A stretch of 64,000 nt of DNA, taken from NCBI RefSeq assembly GCF_036711975.1, contig NC_091971.1:317501-381500 (forward strand), written 5' to 3'. The position numbers and the translations under genes were made by a program. The stretch's first letter is position 1; every line of letters begins with the position of its first letter. Under the pieces are notes generated by a model that made no database searches, had not been told where the DNA came from, and saw only the letters and a list, made by a program, of their open reading frames with translations. Origin of the DNA: Onthophagus taurus. Its lineage: Eukaryota > Arthropoda > Insecta > Coleoptera > Scarabaeidae. This document shows, piece by piece, positions 1 through 11,444 of the stretch.

Positions 1-2146
1 ATCAATGCTGATTTTTGTGTTATTCTGTGCTTAAATTTCGAGAAAGTAAAGATACAAGTACGCCATCTATTAGTAAAATCACTTTCTACTTTCGGTGAAA
101 TTGTACTTCAATATAAATACTGTAATATTAGCATGTAGGACTAATGTCCTCCTAATTGTGACGTCACGAGCATGTCGACAGACTTCTTCATGTCGGTAAT
201 GTTGTATTCATGGTCAATTCTTTGCTTGAGAACTAAGGCTTTGATGAGTCTATTACTTCAAGTAGCACTGCGTCATAGGAGTCTGCAGCAACTGCTCAGA
301 TAAAGGTAACTTGAAACCAAAGAAACTTTATAATCCATGTATATCTACGCTGGTTATGTGCCGTAATTTAACATGCCAGTGCAGCAAAAAGCAAAATTCT
401 TTACTATTTAAAGTAAAGTTAAAATATTCAGCTTATTTTGAATTTTTAAGTTGTCATTTTGACATCTTTCTCTCATTACAAATTATAACTTGTCATTTTG
501 ACATTTATGTCATTTGAACTTTCCATAAATTTGTTAATTAAATTATGTATAAAATGCAATTTTCTTGTGCAGTAACAAAGAAAGATTTAGAAAATAAAAA
601 AGGAAACAAGAAACCTTGTTAGTAATATAATTTATAGCTTTTTCTTTAGGGTAAAAAAATCAACAACTTTTTAGTGTTGGAGATTATTTCTTAAAAGTGC
701 TACTGAAGTGCCCTGAAGGTAACCACGCCTTCGAGAACCGCCCAAACCTGTAATTAATTTCAACTTCTGAACCGAACAAGAAGAAGAAATCCAAACCGAT
801 CCCCGAACCGTGCTGCTGTTAATTGGGCAATTTTTGTTGTCGTTGAAAAATGCCCTTCCCCCGAACAGTACAAGAGGTGGCCTTAAGAAAATAACAAAAA
901 AAAAACGAACATTTTTTATTATGGCAGGTAGAAAAATGAGTTCTTTATGCAAATAAAACGAGATTTTTTTTTAATTTTCAACTTAATCCATAAAAATGAA
1001 TGAATTGAAAAATTTCATTTAACAATAAACATTTTTGATGATTTTTAACGACCTCTAAGACCAAGATGATTTAAACGACTCGTTTATACAGCAGTAAATA
1101 AACATTTAACGATTTGGGGATTCAGCTATGTTTATCGACTGCAAATTTCAATACGAAAATGAAGTAGACGTAAAAATCAATTGGTATTTGCAGGAAGCAA
1201 AAAGCTACCTGGTTTTTACGGTTTTTACCCAGATTCCCTGGAAGGACAGAAAACTATCCTAAAGAATTATTGTTGTTTATACCTGGAAAATAACAGTTCT
1301 TCATTTAAAACTACCCGGTAGACTCAACTTATTCTTCTTCTGACACCAAAAACCAAGATTTATTAACCCAGTTTCCAGAAAGAACTTAAATGGTTAAAAA
1401 TTAGAAGCTATTATAAAAAACATTTTCATAGAGAATTTATGTATTTTTTGAAGTATTCATGAAGTATTTTTCAAGAGATCTTCCGGCGGGCAAAAATGTA
1501 TGTATGAGGGGTTGGGTGTGGTGTGGAAAATCGAGTACAATTTGAAAGAGCACATATGCGAACGAGCTGAATGTCAAAATAGTCGTTACGGTATTGTTAG
1601 GGGGATGAAATGGGTCGATTGTCGTCATTGAACGGTTCGAGTGTCGCCAATGAATTTGAAAGTTAAATGTGGCAATTTTTTTGTAGTCCCTTTCCATTGG
1701 TACAAGATTATAATAAAAAAATTATGCCTTTATGTATCAACTCAAATATGTAAACACCCGGATGATTTGAAAAAACATTCATACTTTTTTTTTAGAAACT
1801 TTTCTAAGAAACAATATTGTTCTATTTTTATAGTAGCCCACTTTTGTCTTATCTTTAAAGTTTAGAAAGTTTTTATGGTCCTATTCTTCTTAAGATAAGG
1901 TAAAACCTAAGTTATTGAATACAACGGAAGCTTGCTTTTATTCATTTTCAATGAAATATATTTTGTATTCAATAAAATAAATTTAAACACATTTATGTTA
2001 TTCAAAATACAAAAAAAAAGTTGTATAGTCAACATAGATTGAAATGTATGTGCTAAATGATGTATGACTTGGTTTATGGAAACAAAGATATTTTTAGAAT
2101 CAAGTTTTTTTACATTAAAATAGATTTTAGTAAAATTGAAACTTAC
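1..2146 (-). other. odd-paired intron (partial), no gene seen
   Basis: This stretch follows the splice donor of the odd-paired exon, so on the minus strand it is the start of an intron longer than 2.1 kb. I searched both strands for zinc fingers 4-5 of the Zic family and found none; the only open frames are short and AT-rich. No transposon ends were recognised. Confidence 0.6.
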
Positions 2147-2930
2147 CTGTATGTGTTCTTTTATGGATTTTCAAATTTTCACTTCTAGCAAAAACTTTTC
2201 CGCAACCAGGAAATGGACAAGGAAACGGCTTCTCACCAGTATGTACCCTAATATGATTAACCAATTTATATTTGGCCTTAAACGGTCGGCCGTCGCGCGA
2301 GCAATTCTGCCAAAAACACGCGTGTATCGTACACTCTGGTCCCCCAACATGATCCACGGTTAAATGCGTCACAATCTCGTGCATACTGTTGAAGTGTTTT
2401 CCACAGATTTTTCGCGATGATTGTTCTGGATCTACCCAAAGACACTGCATTTCCTGTTTAATTGGTTGTCTCATGTACCGAAAAAAAGCGCCGTGAACGT
2501 TTCCGGGATGATGTGCCATACCCATGTGATTTAGATATTGTTGATGGTGTGGTTGTGGATACGTATGATGGGGATCTGTTCGGCCGTAAAGCATTTGATG
2601 GTGTGGTGGAAGATGATGTTGATGGGTCATATCGCTATGGTGGTGAAATAAAACGGTATCGCTTGGGGCGGTTTGTGCCGGCGGAAAATCATGGTGATCC
2701 CTTCGAAGAAGAAAATCCCTTGCTGCGTAACCTGGATGAGCGCTAAGATGACCCATATGAGTGTAATTCGTTTGGAAATGATGATTTTGTGCCGCTTCCG
2801 GTGGCGTCATTGCTGCCGGTTGATGCGTTGGGGGTGGCGGAATTGGGCCGCCCGGATTCGGGCCCGGACTCATCTTCAATCCGTACGTCGACAGATGATG
2901 ATGGGGGCTTTCTACGAAAGCATTGATCAT
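2147..2930 (-). CDS. opa: odd-paired / Zic-family zinc-finger transcription factor, 5' coding exon (partial)
   Basis: Nuclear C2H2 transcription factor of the Zic/odd-paired family; in insects it is a pair-rule and timing factor in segmentation. The start is the ATG at 2930: it begins MINAFVE...[12 protein letters not shown], the conserved Zic N-terminus, whereas the 17 upstream in-frame residues are unlike the family. A Zic-opa conserved motif ([10 protein letters not shown]) follows, then a His/Pro-rich stretch (several HH and PPPP runs). Zinc fingers 1-3 are visible: an atypical ZF1 (CLWVDPEQ...C...H...H), ZF2 (CFWQNC...[15 protein letters not shown]) and ZF3 ([23 protein letters not shown]). 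The exon stops right after THT, inside a glycine codon, at a consensus donor (GTAAGT from 2146). About 261 residues are encoded here. ZF4-5 and the C-terminus lie beyond the left edge. Assignment to Zic is secure; the 1:1 orthologue call is inference. Confidence 0.93.
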
Positions 2931-3495
2931 CTTCGACGAAACGACTAAATAGAAAAAAAACACCACCCGCACCTCTCTCAATGTACTTATTCTTTCTTAT
3001 TATCAACACTTTGTCTTATTTTTAGTTTAGTTTTTGTCCTATTTTTAGTGTGCGATAACACTACTACAACAACTCTGGATACAACAAATATTTGACCTGT
3101 TCCGGGCGCGTTCACAGCTTGACTGAGCGGGCACAGTAGGCCATGCTTTCGGTTCCGGCAGGAGGGAGACGTTTTCGAAGGGAGCCGATTGGACGTTGTG
3201 AGAACCCCCGGGATTGGATGACAGGAGGAGGGCAGGATTTCCATGGGCATCCTGTTGGCTCCCACCGGCCAATGCTCGCAGGGGGCTGTGCCTACTTGTT
3301 GAGTTGGTCCGATGTCTATGTGTGTGTATCTTGTAAAGCATGTTGAGGAGAGTGACTACTGCTGAGATCCTGCTGCTGGTGGTTATGACGACGAAGCTTT
3401 CGACGCTTGACTCACGGGAGTCCTGCTGCCAAGAGTTTGCTATCTCCTGCTGATTTTGATGATTAGAATTTTGATGGTCACCGACAAAAACAATT
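2931..3495 (-). other. opa: odd-paired 5' leader and possible upstream splice acceptor
   Basis: This stretch upstream of the odd-paired ATG is less AT-rich than its surroundings. At 3496-3497 (minus strand) an AG follows a pyrimidine/AT-rich tract (ATTATTTTCAG), so the leader may begin at 3495 after splicing from an upstream 5' UTR exon. No coding potential is supported; the short open frames on both strands are shadows. The exon boundary is inference and needs RNA data. Confidence 0.4.
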
Positions 3496-3886
3496 CTGAA
3501 AATAATATAATAATTTTATTGTTTATTCTTCTCTATATACGAGAAAAAATCTTTCTCATATGTAAAAATTAAAAATATTAAAGTTTTTGGGTTTTCTAAA
3601 TAAGATAACTTCTGCTTTTATTCAAGTTGACTTAATAAATAATCTTTGTTAAAAATAATTTGAAACGTACCCAAACACAGTTTTCGTAACTTTTTTATGG
3701 TTACCTAACTTTTAATTCTTTCTACGTTTGATTTTCGTCCAAACAAGACGAGTTTGGACTCATTTGCAATAAAATTCTTAAAGTCAATAACACACATGAC
3801 AGTGTCTCAGCTAAACTTAGGATGGATAAGCTCTGCTATTAAAACCATATCAACCAAAAATTGGTGAACAGATTGCAGCACATTGC

Positions 3887-3923
3887 TTAATTGGGGTTAG
3901 CAATTTCAGCTAACCCCAATTAA
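3887..3923. repeat. perfect 15-bp hairpin
   Basis: TTAATTGGGGTTAGC and its exact reverse complement are separated by a 7-nt loop (AATTTCA). It lies about 60 bp left of a palindromic transposon and close to degenerate copies of the tandem array's sub-repeats. It could be a remnant of an element end. Confidence 0.8.
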
Positions 3924-3983
3924 ACTAAAAGCGTAGAATTTATGATAGCACGATTTAGCCGAAGTCGCTTGCGGCTGAGGCTG

Positions 3984-4635
3984 TACAGGGTGTCCAAATT
4001 TCGATGGGTTTGCAGGGTATCTCAGTTATTATGAAAGATAGAAAGTTGCGGCTTTCGCGAACCTGAGCTACTTTTTTGTGAAACTTACAATGGCGCAAAC
4101 CAAATTTTCATAGCCCTTTTCGTTTTTGATATACAGGGAGTGTTTGAAATTTACGATTTTCAGACACCTCCTGTATTTCGGCTATCTGGAAACTTAGTAA
4201 AAAAGTAAAAACTGGTTCTAATAGATTTTTTCACGTGGAATCCAATGGTGCATGTAGAATTTTTCTAGTCATCACGGTTTTTGAGTTATAAACACCACTC
4301 AAATATTGAACACTCAACTTCTAAAATACTTAATTCTTTATAACTCAAAAACCGTGATGACTAGAAAAATTCTACGAGCACCATTGGATTCTACGTGAAA
4401 AAATCTATTAGAACCCGTTTCTATATTTCCGGATAACCGAGATACAAGAGGTGTCTGAAAATCGTAAATTTTGAAACACTGCCTGTATATAAAAAACGAA
4501 GAGGGCTATGAAAATTTGGTTTGCGCCATTGTAAGTTTCACAAAAAAGTAGCTCAGGTTCGCGAAAGCCGCAACTTTCTGTCTTTCATAATAACTGAGAT
4601 ACCCTGCAAACCCATCGAAATTTGGACACCCTGTA
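3984..4635. mobile_element. palindromic MITE, TACAGGGTGTCC family (copy 1)
   Basis: The whole 652-bp element folds on itself. The left end TACAGGGTGTCCAAATTTCG recurs reverse-complemented at the right end, and the two ~300-bp arms match almost throughout, meeting near a repeated CTCAAAAACCGTGATGACTAG-like centre. It has no transposase. A second full copy lies at 39992-40530, and the right arm alone recurs inside each unit of the neighbouring tandem array. TA-type ends suggest mobilisation by an IS630/Tc1/mariner transposase, which is inference. Confidence 0.85.
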
Positions 4636-7600
4636 CAGTTAATACTATATCAACCCAAATCGGCCACAAGCGACCACGGTTAAATTTAAGGCGGAAAATC
4701 TTTGTCTTAGCACAATAAAGTCATGTTCGAGTTCAGTCATAGATTTTCCACCATAAGTTTGGCCAAGGCTCTGCAATTATTATCATATAAAGCTAAAAGT
4801 GGTTAACACATTCTACTTCTGAAATTAATGCTATATTAACCCATAATTGGTTAACATATTGTAGCGCCTCGGCTAAGCTTGTGACGGAGATTCGATGATT
4901 TAGTACGATTAAGCTGAGGTTGCTTGCGGTCAAAGTTGTACAATTAATACCATATAAACCCAAATTTGTCAATATTTTGCCCCATCTCGGCCGCAAGTGA
5001 CCTCAGCTACAAGAAAACTGGTTAACACATTACAGCGCCTTGGTCGTAGGCGACCTCGATGAAACCAATTTGTCAAACAACGAAATTCATCACATTTTCG
5101 TATTTTTCTCGATATCTATGAACCTGAGAGCAAAAGTGCAAGAGAGCAATACTGTTAAAAATAAAATTTGCTACGACTTTTGTTCCAAAAGTTTTTTGTA
5201 ACATGCTCCAATTCCCTAGTGTTGTCATTAACAACTTATAAAACAATGTAGTTTATCAAATTTTCATATTTTTCTCGATATCAACAACAATTTCTGACTA
5301 TATTTAAATCTACCAATTGATTACGACACTTACCGAATTTTTACCATTAATTCTACCGACAATTGGCCGACATAGGTTGGTAACGCTGGTTGCGGCCCAG
5401 GATCCACAATTAATACCATATCAACCCAATACTGGTCAACATGTTGTGCCATCTCGGCCGCAAACGACCTCGGCTTAACTGAAGGCAGAAAATTTATGAC
5501 ATCGCACGATTACACAAGGATCTTTTTTAAAATTACTCTAACAACACATATTTGAACACTTTTACACTCTTCATCGCATTTTTTAAATAATAAAATTAGA
5601 TATATTGCCGAGATACAGGAGGTGTCTGAAAATCGTAAATTTCAAAAACTCCCTGTATATCAAAAACGAAAAGGGCTATGAAAATTTGGTTTGCGCCATT
5701 GTAAGTTTCACAAAAAAGTAGCTCAGGTTCGCGAAAGCCGCAACTTTCTATCTTTCATAATAACTGAGATACCCTGCAAACCCATCGAAATTTGGACACC
5801 CTGTACTTCTGAAATTAATACTATATTAACCCATAATTGGTTAACATATTGTAGCGCCTCGGCTAAGCTTGTGACGGAGATTCGATGATTTAGTACGATT
5901 AAGCTGAGGTTGCTTGCGGTCAAAGTTGTACAATTAATACCATATAAACCCAAATTGGTCAATATTTTGCCCCATCTCGGCCGCAAGTGACCTCAGCTAC
6001 GAGAAAACTGGTTAACACATTGCAGCGCCTTGGTCGTAGGCGACCTCGATGAAACCAATTTGTCAAACAACGAAATTCATCACATTTTCGTATTTTTCTC
6101 GATATCTATGAACCTGAGAGCAAAAGTGCAAGAGAGTAATACTGTTAAAAATAAAATTTGCTACGACTTTTGTTCTAAAAGTTTTTTGTAACATGCTCCA
6201 ATTCCCGAGTGTTGTCATTAACAACTTATAAAACAATGTAGTTTATCAAATTTTCATATTTTTCTCGATATCAACAGCAATTTCTGACTTTATATTTAAA
6301 TCTACCAATTGATTACGACACTTACCGAATTTTTACCATTAATTCTACCGACATTTGGCCGACATAGGTTGGTAACGCTGGTTGCGGCCCAAGATCCACA
6401 ATTAATACCATATCAACCCAATACTGGTCAACATGTTGTGCCATCTTGGCCGCAAACGACCTCGGCTTAACTGAAGGCAGAAAATTTATGACATCGCACG
6501 ATTACACAAGGATCTTTTTTAAAATTACTCTAACAGCACGTATTTGAACACTTTTACACTCTTCATCGCATTTTTTAAATAATAAAATTAGATATATTGC
6601 CGAGATACAGGAGGTGTCTGAAAATCGTAAATTTCAAAAACTCCCTGTATATCAAAAACGAAAAGGGCTATGAAAATTTGGTTTGCGCCATTGTAAGTTT
6701 CACAAAAAAGTAGCTCAGGTTCGCGAAAGCCGCAACTTTCTATCTTTCATAATAACTGAGATACCCTGCAAACCCATCGAAATTTGGACACCCTGTACTT
6801 CTGAAATTAATACTATATTAACCCATAATTGGTTAACATATTGTAGCGCCTCGGCTAAGCTTGTGACGGAGATTCGATGATTTAGTACGATTAAGCTGAG
6901 GTTGCTTGCGGTCAAAGTTGTACAATTAATACAATATAAACCCAATACTGGTCAACATGTTGTGCCATCTCGGCCGCAAACGACCTCGGCTTAACTGAAG
7001 GCAGAAAATTTATGACATCGCACGATTACACAAGGATCTTTTTTAAAATTACTCTAACAACACATATTTGAACACTTTTACACTCTTCATCGCATTTTTT
7101 AAATAATAAAATTAGATATATTGCCGAGATACAGGAGGTGTCTGAAAATCGTAAATTTCAAAAACTCCCTGTATATCAAAAACGAAAAGGGCTATGAAAA
7201 TTTGGTTTGCGCCATTGTAAGTTTCACAAAAAAGTAGCTCAGGTTCGCGAAAGCCGCAACTTTCTATCTTTCATAATAAGTGAGATACCCTGCAAACCCA
7301 TCGAAATTTGGACACCCTGTACTTCTGAAATTAATACTATATTAACCCATAATTGGTTAACATGTTGTAGCGCCTCGGCTAAGCTTGTGACGGAGATTCG
7401 ATGATTTAGTACGATTAAGCTGAGGTTGCTTGCGGTCAAAGTTGTACAATTAATACAATATAAACCCAAATTAGTCAATATTTTGCCCCATCTCGGCCGC
7501 GAGTGACCTCAGCTACAAGAAAACTGGTTAACACATTGCAGCGCCTTGGTCGTAGGCGACCTCGATGAAACTAATTTGTCAAACAACGAAATTCATCACA

Positions 7601-7990
7601 TTTTCGTATTTTTCTCGATATCTATGCATCTGAGAGCAAAAGTGCAAGAGAGCAATAAATAAATAAAATTTGCTACGACTTTTGTTCTAAAAGTTTTTTG
7701 TAACATGCTCTAATTCCCGAGTGTTGTCATTAACAACTTATAAAACAATGTAGTTTATCAAATTTTCATATTTTTCTCGATATCAACAACAATTTCTGAC
7801 TTTATATTTAAATCTACCAATTGATTACGACACTTACCGAATTTTTACCATTAATTCTACCGACATTTGGCCGACATAGGTTGGTAACACTGGTTGCGGC
7901 CCAAGGTCCACAATTAATGTTGTGCCATCTCGGCCGCAAACGACCTTGGCTTAACTTTTTTAAAATTCCTCTAACAGCACATATTTGAAC
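4636..7990. repeat. tandem array, unit about 990 bp, with sub-repeats
   Basis: The landmark CGAGATACAGGAGGTGTC recurs at 5611, 6601 and about 7125, giving a ~990-bp unit, then a 524-bp unit, then a truncated last unit. A partial first unit lies to the left of 5611. Each unit carries about 200 bp of the palindromic MITE's right arm followed by degenerate sub-repeats of the form ATTAATACCATATMAACCCAA...GGTCAAC...CTCGGCCGCAA. The short unit lacks about 466 bp, with the breakpoint inside a pair of these sub-repeats, as expected from unequal exchange. Small open frames here come from repeat sequence and are not genes. Confidence 0.9.
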
Positions 7991-9970
7991 ATTTTTACAC
8001 TCTTCTTCGCATTTTTTAAATAATAAAATTAGATATATTGGTCTTTTTAGTGGCGAATATCTTGAATGAACTGTCAAATATAAGATATACAAGCACATCA
8101 ATTAGCCAACAACGTCGAACTCTCGTTGAGAAAAGTAATAAGTACCGGGTTGAGTTCGCTTCGTTCTCGAAGAGTTGTAAAATCTACAAGAGAGGCAGTA
8201 AACGCAGCACGTCGTCGATTTTCTCCAATAATCCAATTCGGTTCAAACACGAAATGAACTTATTTTCAAGCTGTATAAGTAGGTACCAGTCACACGCCGT
8301 TTTCCAATTAACATTTTTATTCGTATTTCGTTTAGTACCCGATTTCTTGAATCAAATTTGTTTTAAAATTGAGACAAAAAAAAAGAATTAAATTGGAAAA
8401 ATAAACGAAAAAAATCATTAAAATTAAACAAATGATCTCCATTTCGGATGTACCATTTTTTAGTTGTTCTTTTTAAAGAATAAGGGGGAAAACAAAACCA
8501 GAGAAGATCGGTTTTTGGGGGTCAGAGTCAGCGGGGGTGAGGCTTTTTTTTCTCATTCTTTCCGATGGTGGAGTATCTTGCCGCTGAGGAAAACACAATC
8601 GTATAATTTAATAAAACCGAAACACTCAGTCTATATATCCGGAGCTGACAGTTGGTCTGGACTAAGATTAATACCGGCAATTTCTGGATACCATTACGGC
8701 TAATGTACGCCATTGTATTCTTTAGCTCTCTCAGGCTATCTTTTACCATGCGTAAACAAATCCAAAAAAAAATAAACAAAACAAAAATAAAAAAAGTAAC
8801 AGAAAACGAATCAATAAACCACAATACAAAGAGACAAATACGAATAACAATAAGCAGCTTAACTTTTATCGAACCGTAAAGATCTAAATCCGAAGATTTC
8901 GTTAGGACCCTCAACCACTCGACCAAAACGATTACTCACTATTATTATTTAACACAGAAACGTGAAATGTTGAAATGGGTGTTTGTTAAAGGAACAAGTG
9001 TCCAATTATGTACATTGGGTTTTAGAAGTCCACGTGTTATTGATGCACTTACACCCCAAATTAGGTCCTCTTGTAGCCGTCGTTATCGTAACCATCTCAG
9101 AAAGGGAATTGGTTTTTGCGGTTATCACAGCGTTTCAATAGATTTCATCTACAGTGTGTGTATTTAGGGTATTTTTTATGATTAAGTCATTTATTTTTAT
9201 TTTATCAAAGTACTTTGATAAAAATTATTTTTGAAAAACGTTTGACAGCTAAACAGTTAAAAATGTTGTTAACTAAAGATTTTGTTTAGTCAAATCGACA
9301 TTTCAAATTTCATGTTGATCCGACAAGTACTTTTGGAGATATTCAGCCCGTTCCATACTTAATGAACACCTGGTATGATAAATTGCTGGAAATTGGAGCA
9401 ACTGGGATGAAGTTAGGTTGGGTTGAGTTAGGTTGGAATGGGTTGGCTTTAAGTATAGACGTTGGCAGGAAAGGTGGGAGAGATATCGAGGATGGGCAAA
9501 GCACTTTATCAAGGATATTAAGAAATGGCAGAAACAGGGACCTAACAGCAATATTATGCAACCCAGGCAATCTTAGGCGATGGAATATTCGGACAATACC
9601 TGAAAAAAATTAAGAAAAAAAGAACAAGTGAGTGATATTTGAATGCGCACGATTCCAGTTGCTAAGAAGGAGTGCAGAAATAAAGATAGGAAAAAGAATT
9701 AAAATATACATAAAGTATTGATAGAGACGAGAAATGCGGGTGAGGAAGTGATGGACTATCTAACTAAGATAATGAAAGATAAGGAAAGTGGAGGAAAAAC
9801 GAAAAGAAGGGGAGGAAAGAAACTTTATCCAATAAGAGTAGAAGAAGAGGTTACTCGACACGACTGATAGAGAGCGAAAGTATGAGTGTCATGAAAAGAA
9901 GAACAACAATGAGGGGGCATCCACTCCTTTGCTAAGGTATGCAATATAAATAAAGAGAGTTAAAAAATTA
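7991..9970. other. no gene or element recognised
   Basis: AT-rich sequence after the array. Open frames here are short with no recognisable domain. A degenerate TTGGG/TTAGG-like run (GTTAGGTTGGGTTGAG) near 9412-9450 resembles the GGGTT tails of the LINE fragments downstream. From about 9600 the sequence turns purine-rich and may already belong to LINE debris. Confidence 0.5.
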
Positions 9971-10470
9971 ATAGATTCCTCTGTCCACACGAACACCGAA
10001 CCTCGAGAGAAAAAGAAAGAACAAGTAGGCGGACCATGATGGCTGGAAAGAAGAAGAGGAACAAGTTAATTCTGAAAATTAATCGATTCCTATGTCCACA
10101 TGTATGCTGGAGAAAACGAGAAAACAAGTCGGCTGAGGTGAAGTCAATGTTGGGGGAAGACAAGGGTGAAGGAGTTGTGAAGACGTGAAAGATGAACACA
10201 GGAAGAAGATGAAAATACTCAGTATCTGCAAACGCAAACTGTCCGTTGCGATGCGCGAGCGATTCCGGATAGTCAAGATCAGGTATATGCGAAGAAATGA
10301 GGGGGAGTTTTTAGTGCGGTAGGCCTCAACAACAGCACCTGGGCCAGGGGAGTCCCACACCCACGGTCGGATCATTTCCAGGCGCCATATCCGATGGGGG
10401 CTCAGTCCATAAAGATTTTCTCCTCCTCAGCGCCAAACAAAAAAGGGTTTGGGTTGGGTTGGGTTGGGTT
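9971..10470 (+). mobile_element. LINE 3'-end fragment ending in GGGTT repeats (first of two)
   Basis: This segment ends in GGGTTTGGGTTGGGTTGGG... at about 10445-10470, exactly the kind of tail that ends the next LINE fragment at 11428-11444, so it is most simply the 3' end of another copy. It contains a short internal repeat: GATTCCTCTGTCCACACG near 9973 and GATTCCTATGTCCACATG near 10084. No RT motifs are visible and the 5' boundary is uncertain. Confidence 0.4.
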
Positions 10471-10962
10471 CTGATGGCAAGAAGAAGAATGTCAACAAGA
10501 ATAACAAAAGAAGAACGACACAACATGGAGGAGGAAATAATGGAGAAATGGAGCAGCCGATGGGCCGAGAACACCGGAAAGGCAGAATGGACAAAGAGAA
10601 TGGTTCCCAATGTTAAATCATGGGCCACTCGGCAATGGGGGGAAGTAAATTATTATATATGCCAATTTCTGAGTGGTCACGGCTGCTTTAAGGCCTACCT
10701 CCACAAGCACAATAGAAGGGAGGAAGAAACGTGCGACTATTGCGAAAACGAAGTAGACGACGTGGAGCACACGTTCTTTGTGTGCCGAAAATGGAAAGAA
10801 AGACGAGAGATATCCTGGGAAAAACTGAACATTAGACTAACGCCAGAAAATAGCACAAAAGTCATGCTAGAGTGTGAAGAAAAGTGGAAGACCGTGGAAG
10901 AATTTGTAAAGGAGGTCATTATGAGGAAGGAAAGGGATGAGAGAGAAACGGAGAACAACTGA
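10471..10962 (+). pseudogene. LINE ORF2 C-terminal fragment (R1-like)
   Basis: About 164 residues from the end of a non-LTR retrotransposon ORF2, downstream of RT. Visible signatures are W-TKR near the start, the conserved FLSGHGCFKAYLHK block, and a CDYCENEVDDVEHTFFVC zinc knuckle followed by a charged tail. RT and endonuclease are missing, so it is a dead 5' truncation. The GGGTT junction with the preceding fragment sets its start; there is no native start codon. Confidence 0.75.
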
Positions 10963-10999
10963 GCGATTGAGAAGCCCAAAACCAGGCAGTGTGGCTAAA

Positions 11000-11350
11000 G
11001 ACGGCGGATGATGGAGAAGAAAAGAAAAAGGGGGGGCTGCCAATGGAGCTCCCCCCTGTCCTGGTACGTAATAACAATAATAAAACCGACAAAAAGTAAT
11101 GGAGATGTTTTGTTTTGCTCCTTGCTGTTTCCCTGAAATCGAGTCCTGGACCAGACAGTGCGGCTGAATGATGGGGGAAGAGAAGGCGGTGGATGATGGA
11201 GAAGGAAAAAAAAAGGGGGGGCTGCCAAATGGAGCTCCCCCCGTCCTGGTACGTATTACAAAAATAAAACTGACAAAAAGTAATGGAGATGTTTTGTTTG
11301 CTTCTTGCTGTTTTTGTGGAATCGAGTCCTAGACCAGACAGTGCGGCCGA
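11000..11350 (+). repeat. 185-bp tandem repeat in a LINE 3' UTR
   Basis: The order GGATGATGGAGAAG..., GGGGGGGCTGCCAA, GGAGCTCCCCCC, CTGGTACGTA, GACAAAAAGTAATGGAGATG, CAGACAGTGCGGC repeats with a spacing of about 185 bp, giving nearly two full copies. The copies differ by small indels and substitutions. It lies between the ORF2 end and the GGGTT tail. Confidence 0.85.
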
Positions 11351-11444
11351 ATGAGGAGGCAGGAGAAGAGGGCCACGTCCGGCGAAGACGAGGAAAGGGG
11401 TTTTTTTTAGTGGGTCGGAAAAAAAGAGTTGGGTTGGGTTGGGT

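Larger units (their letters stand above)
10471..11444 (+). mobile_element. 5'-truncated R1-like LINE with repeat-bearing 3' UTR
   Basis: It opens directly after the GGGTT run of the previous fragment and contains the extreme C-terminus of a LINE ORF2, a 3' UTR with about two copies of a ~185-bp tandem repeat, and a terminal GTTGGGTTGGGTTGGGT tail. The ORF2 end has the R1/jockey-type signature FLSGHGCFKAYLHK followed by a CxxC...H...C zinc knuckle. Two head-to-tail copies joined at GGGTT could reflect insertion into an existing tail or into a GGGTT-rich target. Confidence 0.7.

Noticed and set aside
2462-2948. Plus-strand frames of about 90 codons opposite the odd-paired exon
   Set aside because: Antisense shadows of a GC-richer coding exon; no motifs.
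4521-7404. Four near-identical 65-codon frames (MRHCKFHKKVAQVRES...) and matching antisense frames
   Set aside because: They are the MITE arm and array sub-repeats read in frame; they recur with every repeat unit, begin at TTG and have no gene context.
3960-8040. CRISPR-like regular repeats
   Set aside because: Units are ~990 bp with diverged sub-repeats in a eukaryotic genome; no short repeat/spacer pattern and no cas genes.
8038-8391. 117-codon + strand frame after the array
   Set aside because: No start context, splice sites or recognised domain; Ser/Arg/Lys mix typical of chance AT-rich frames.
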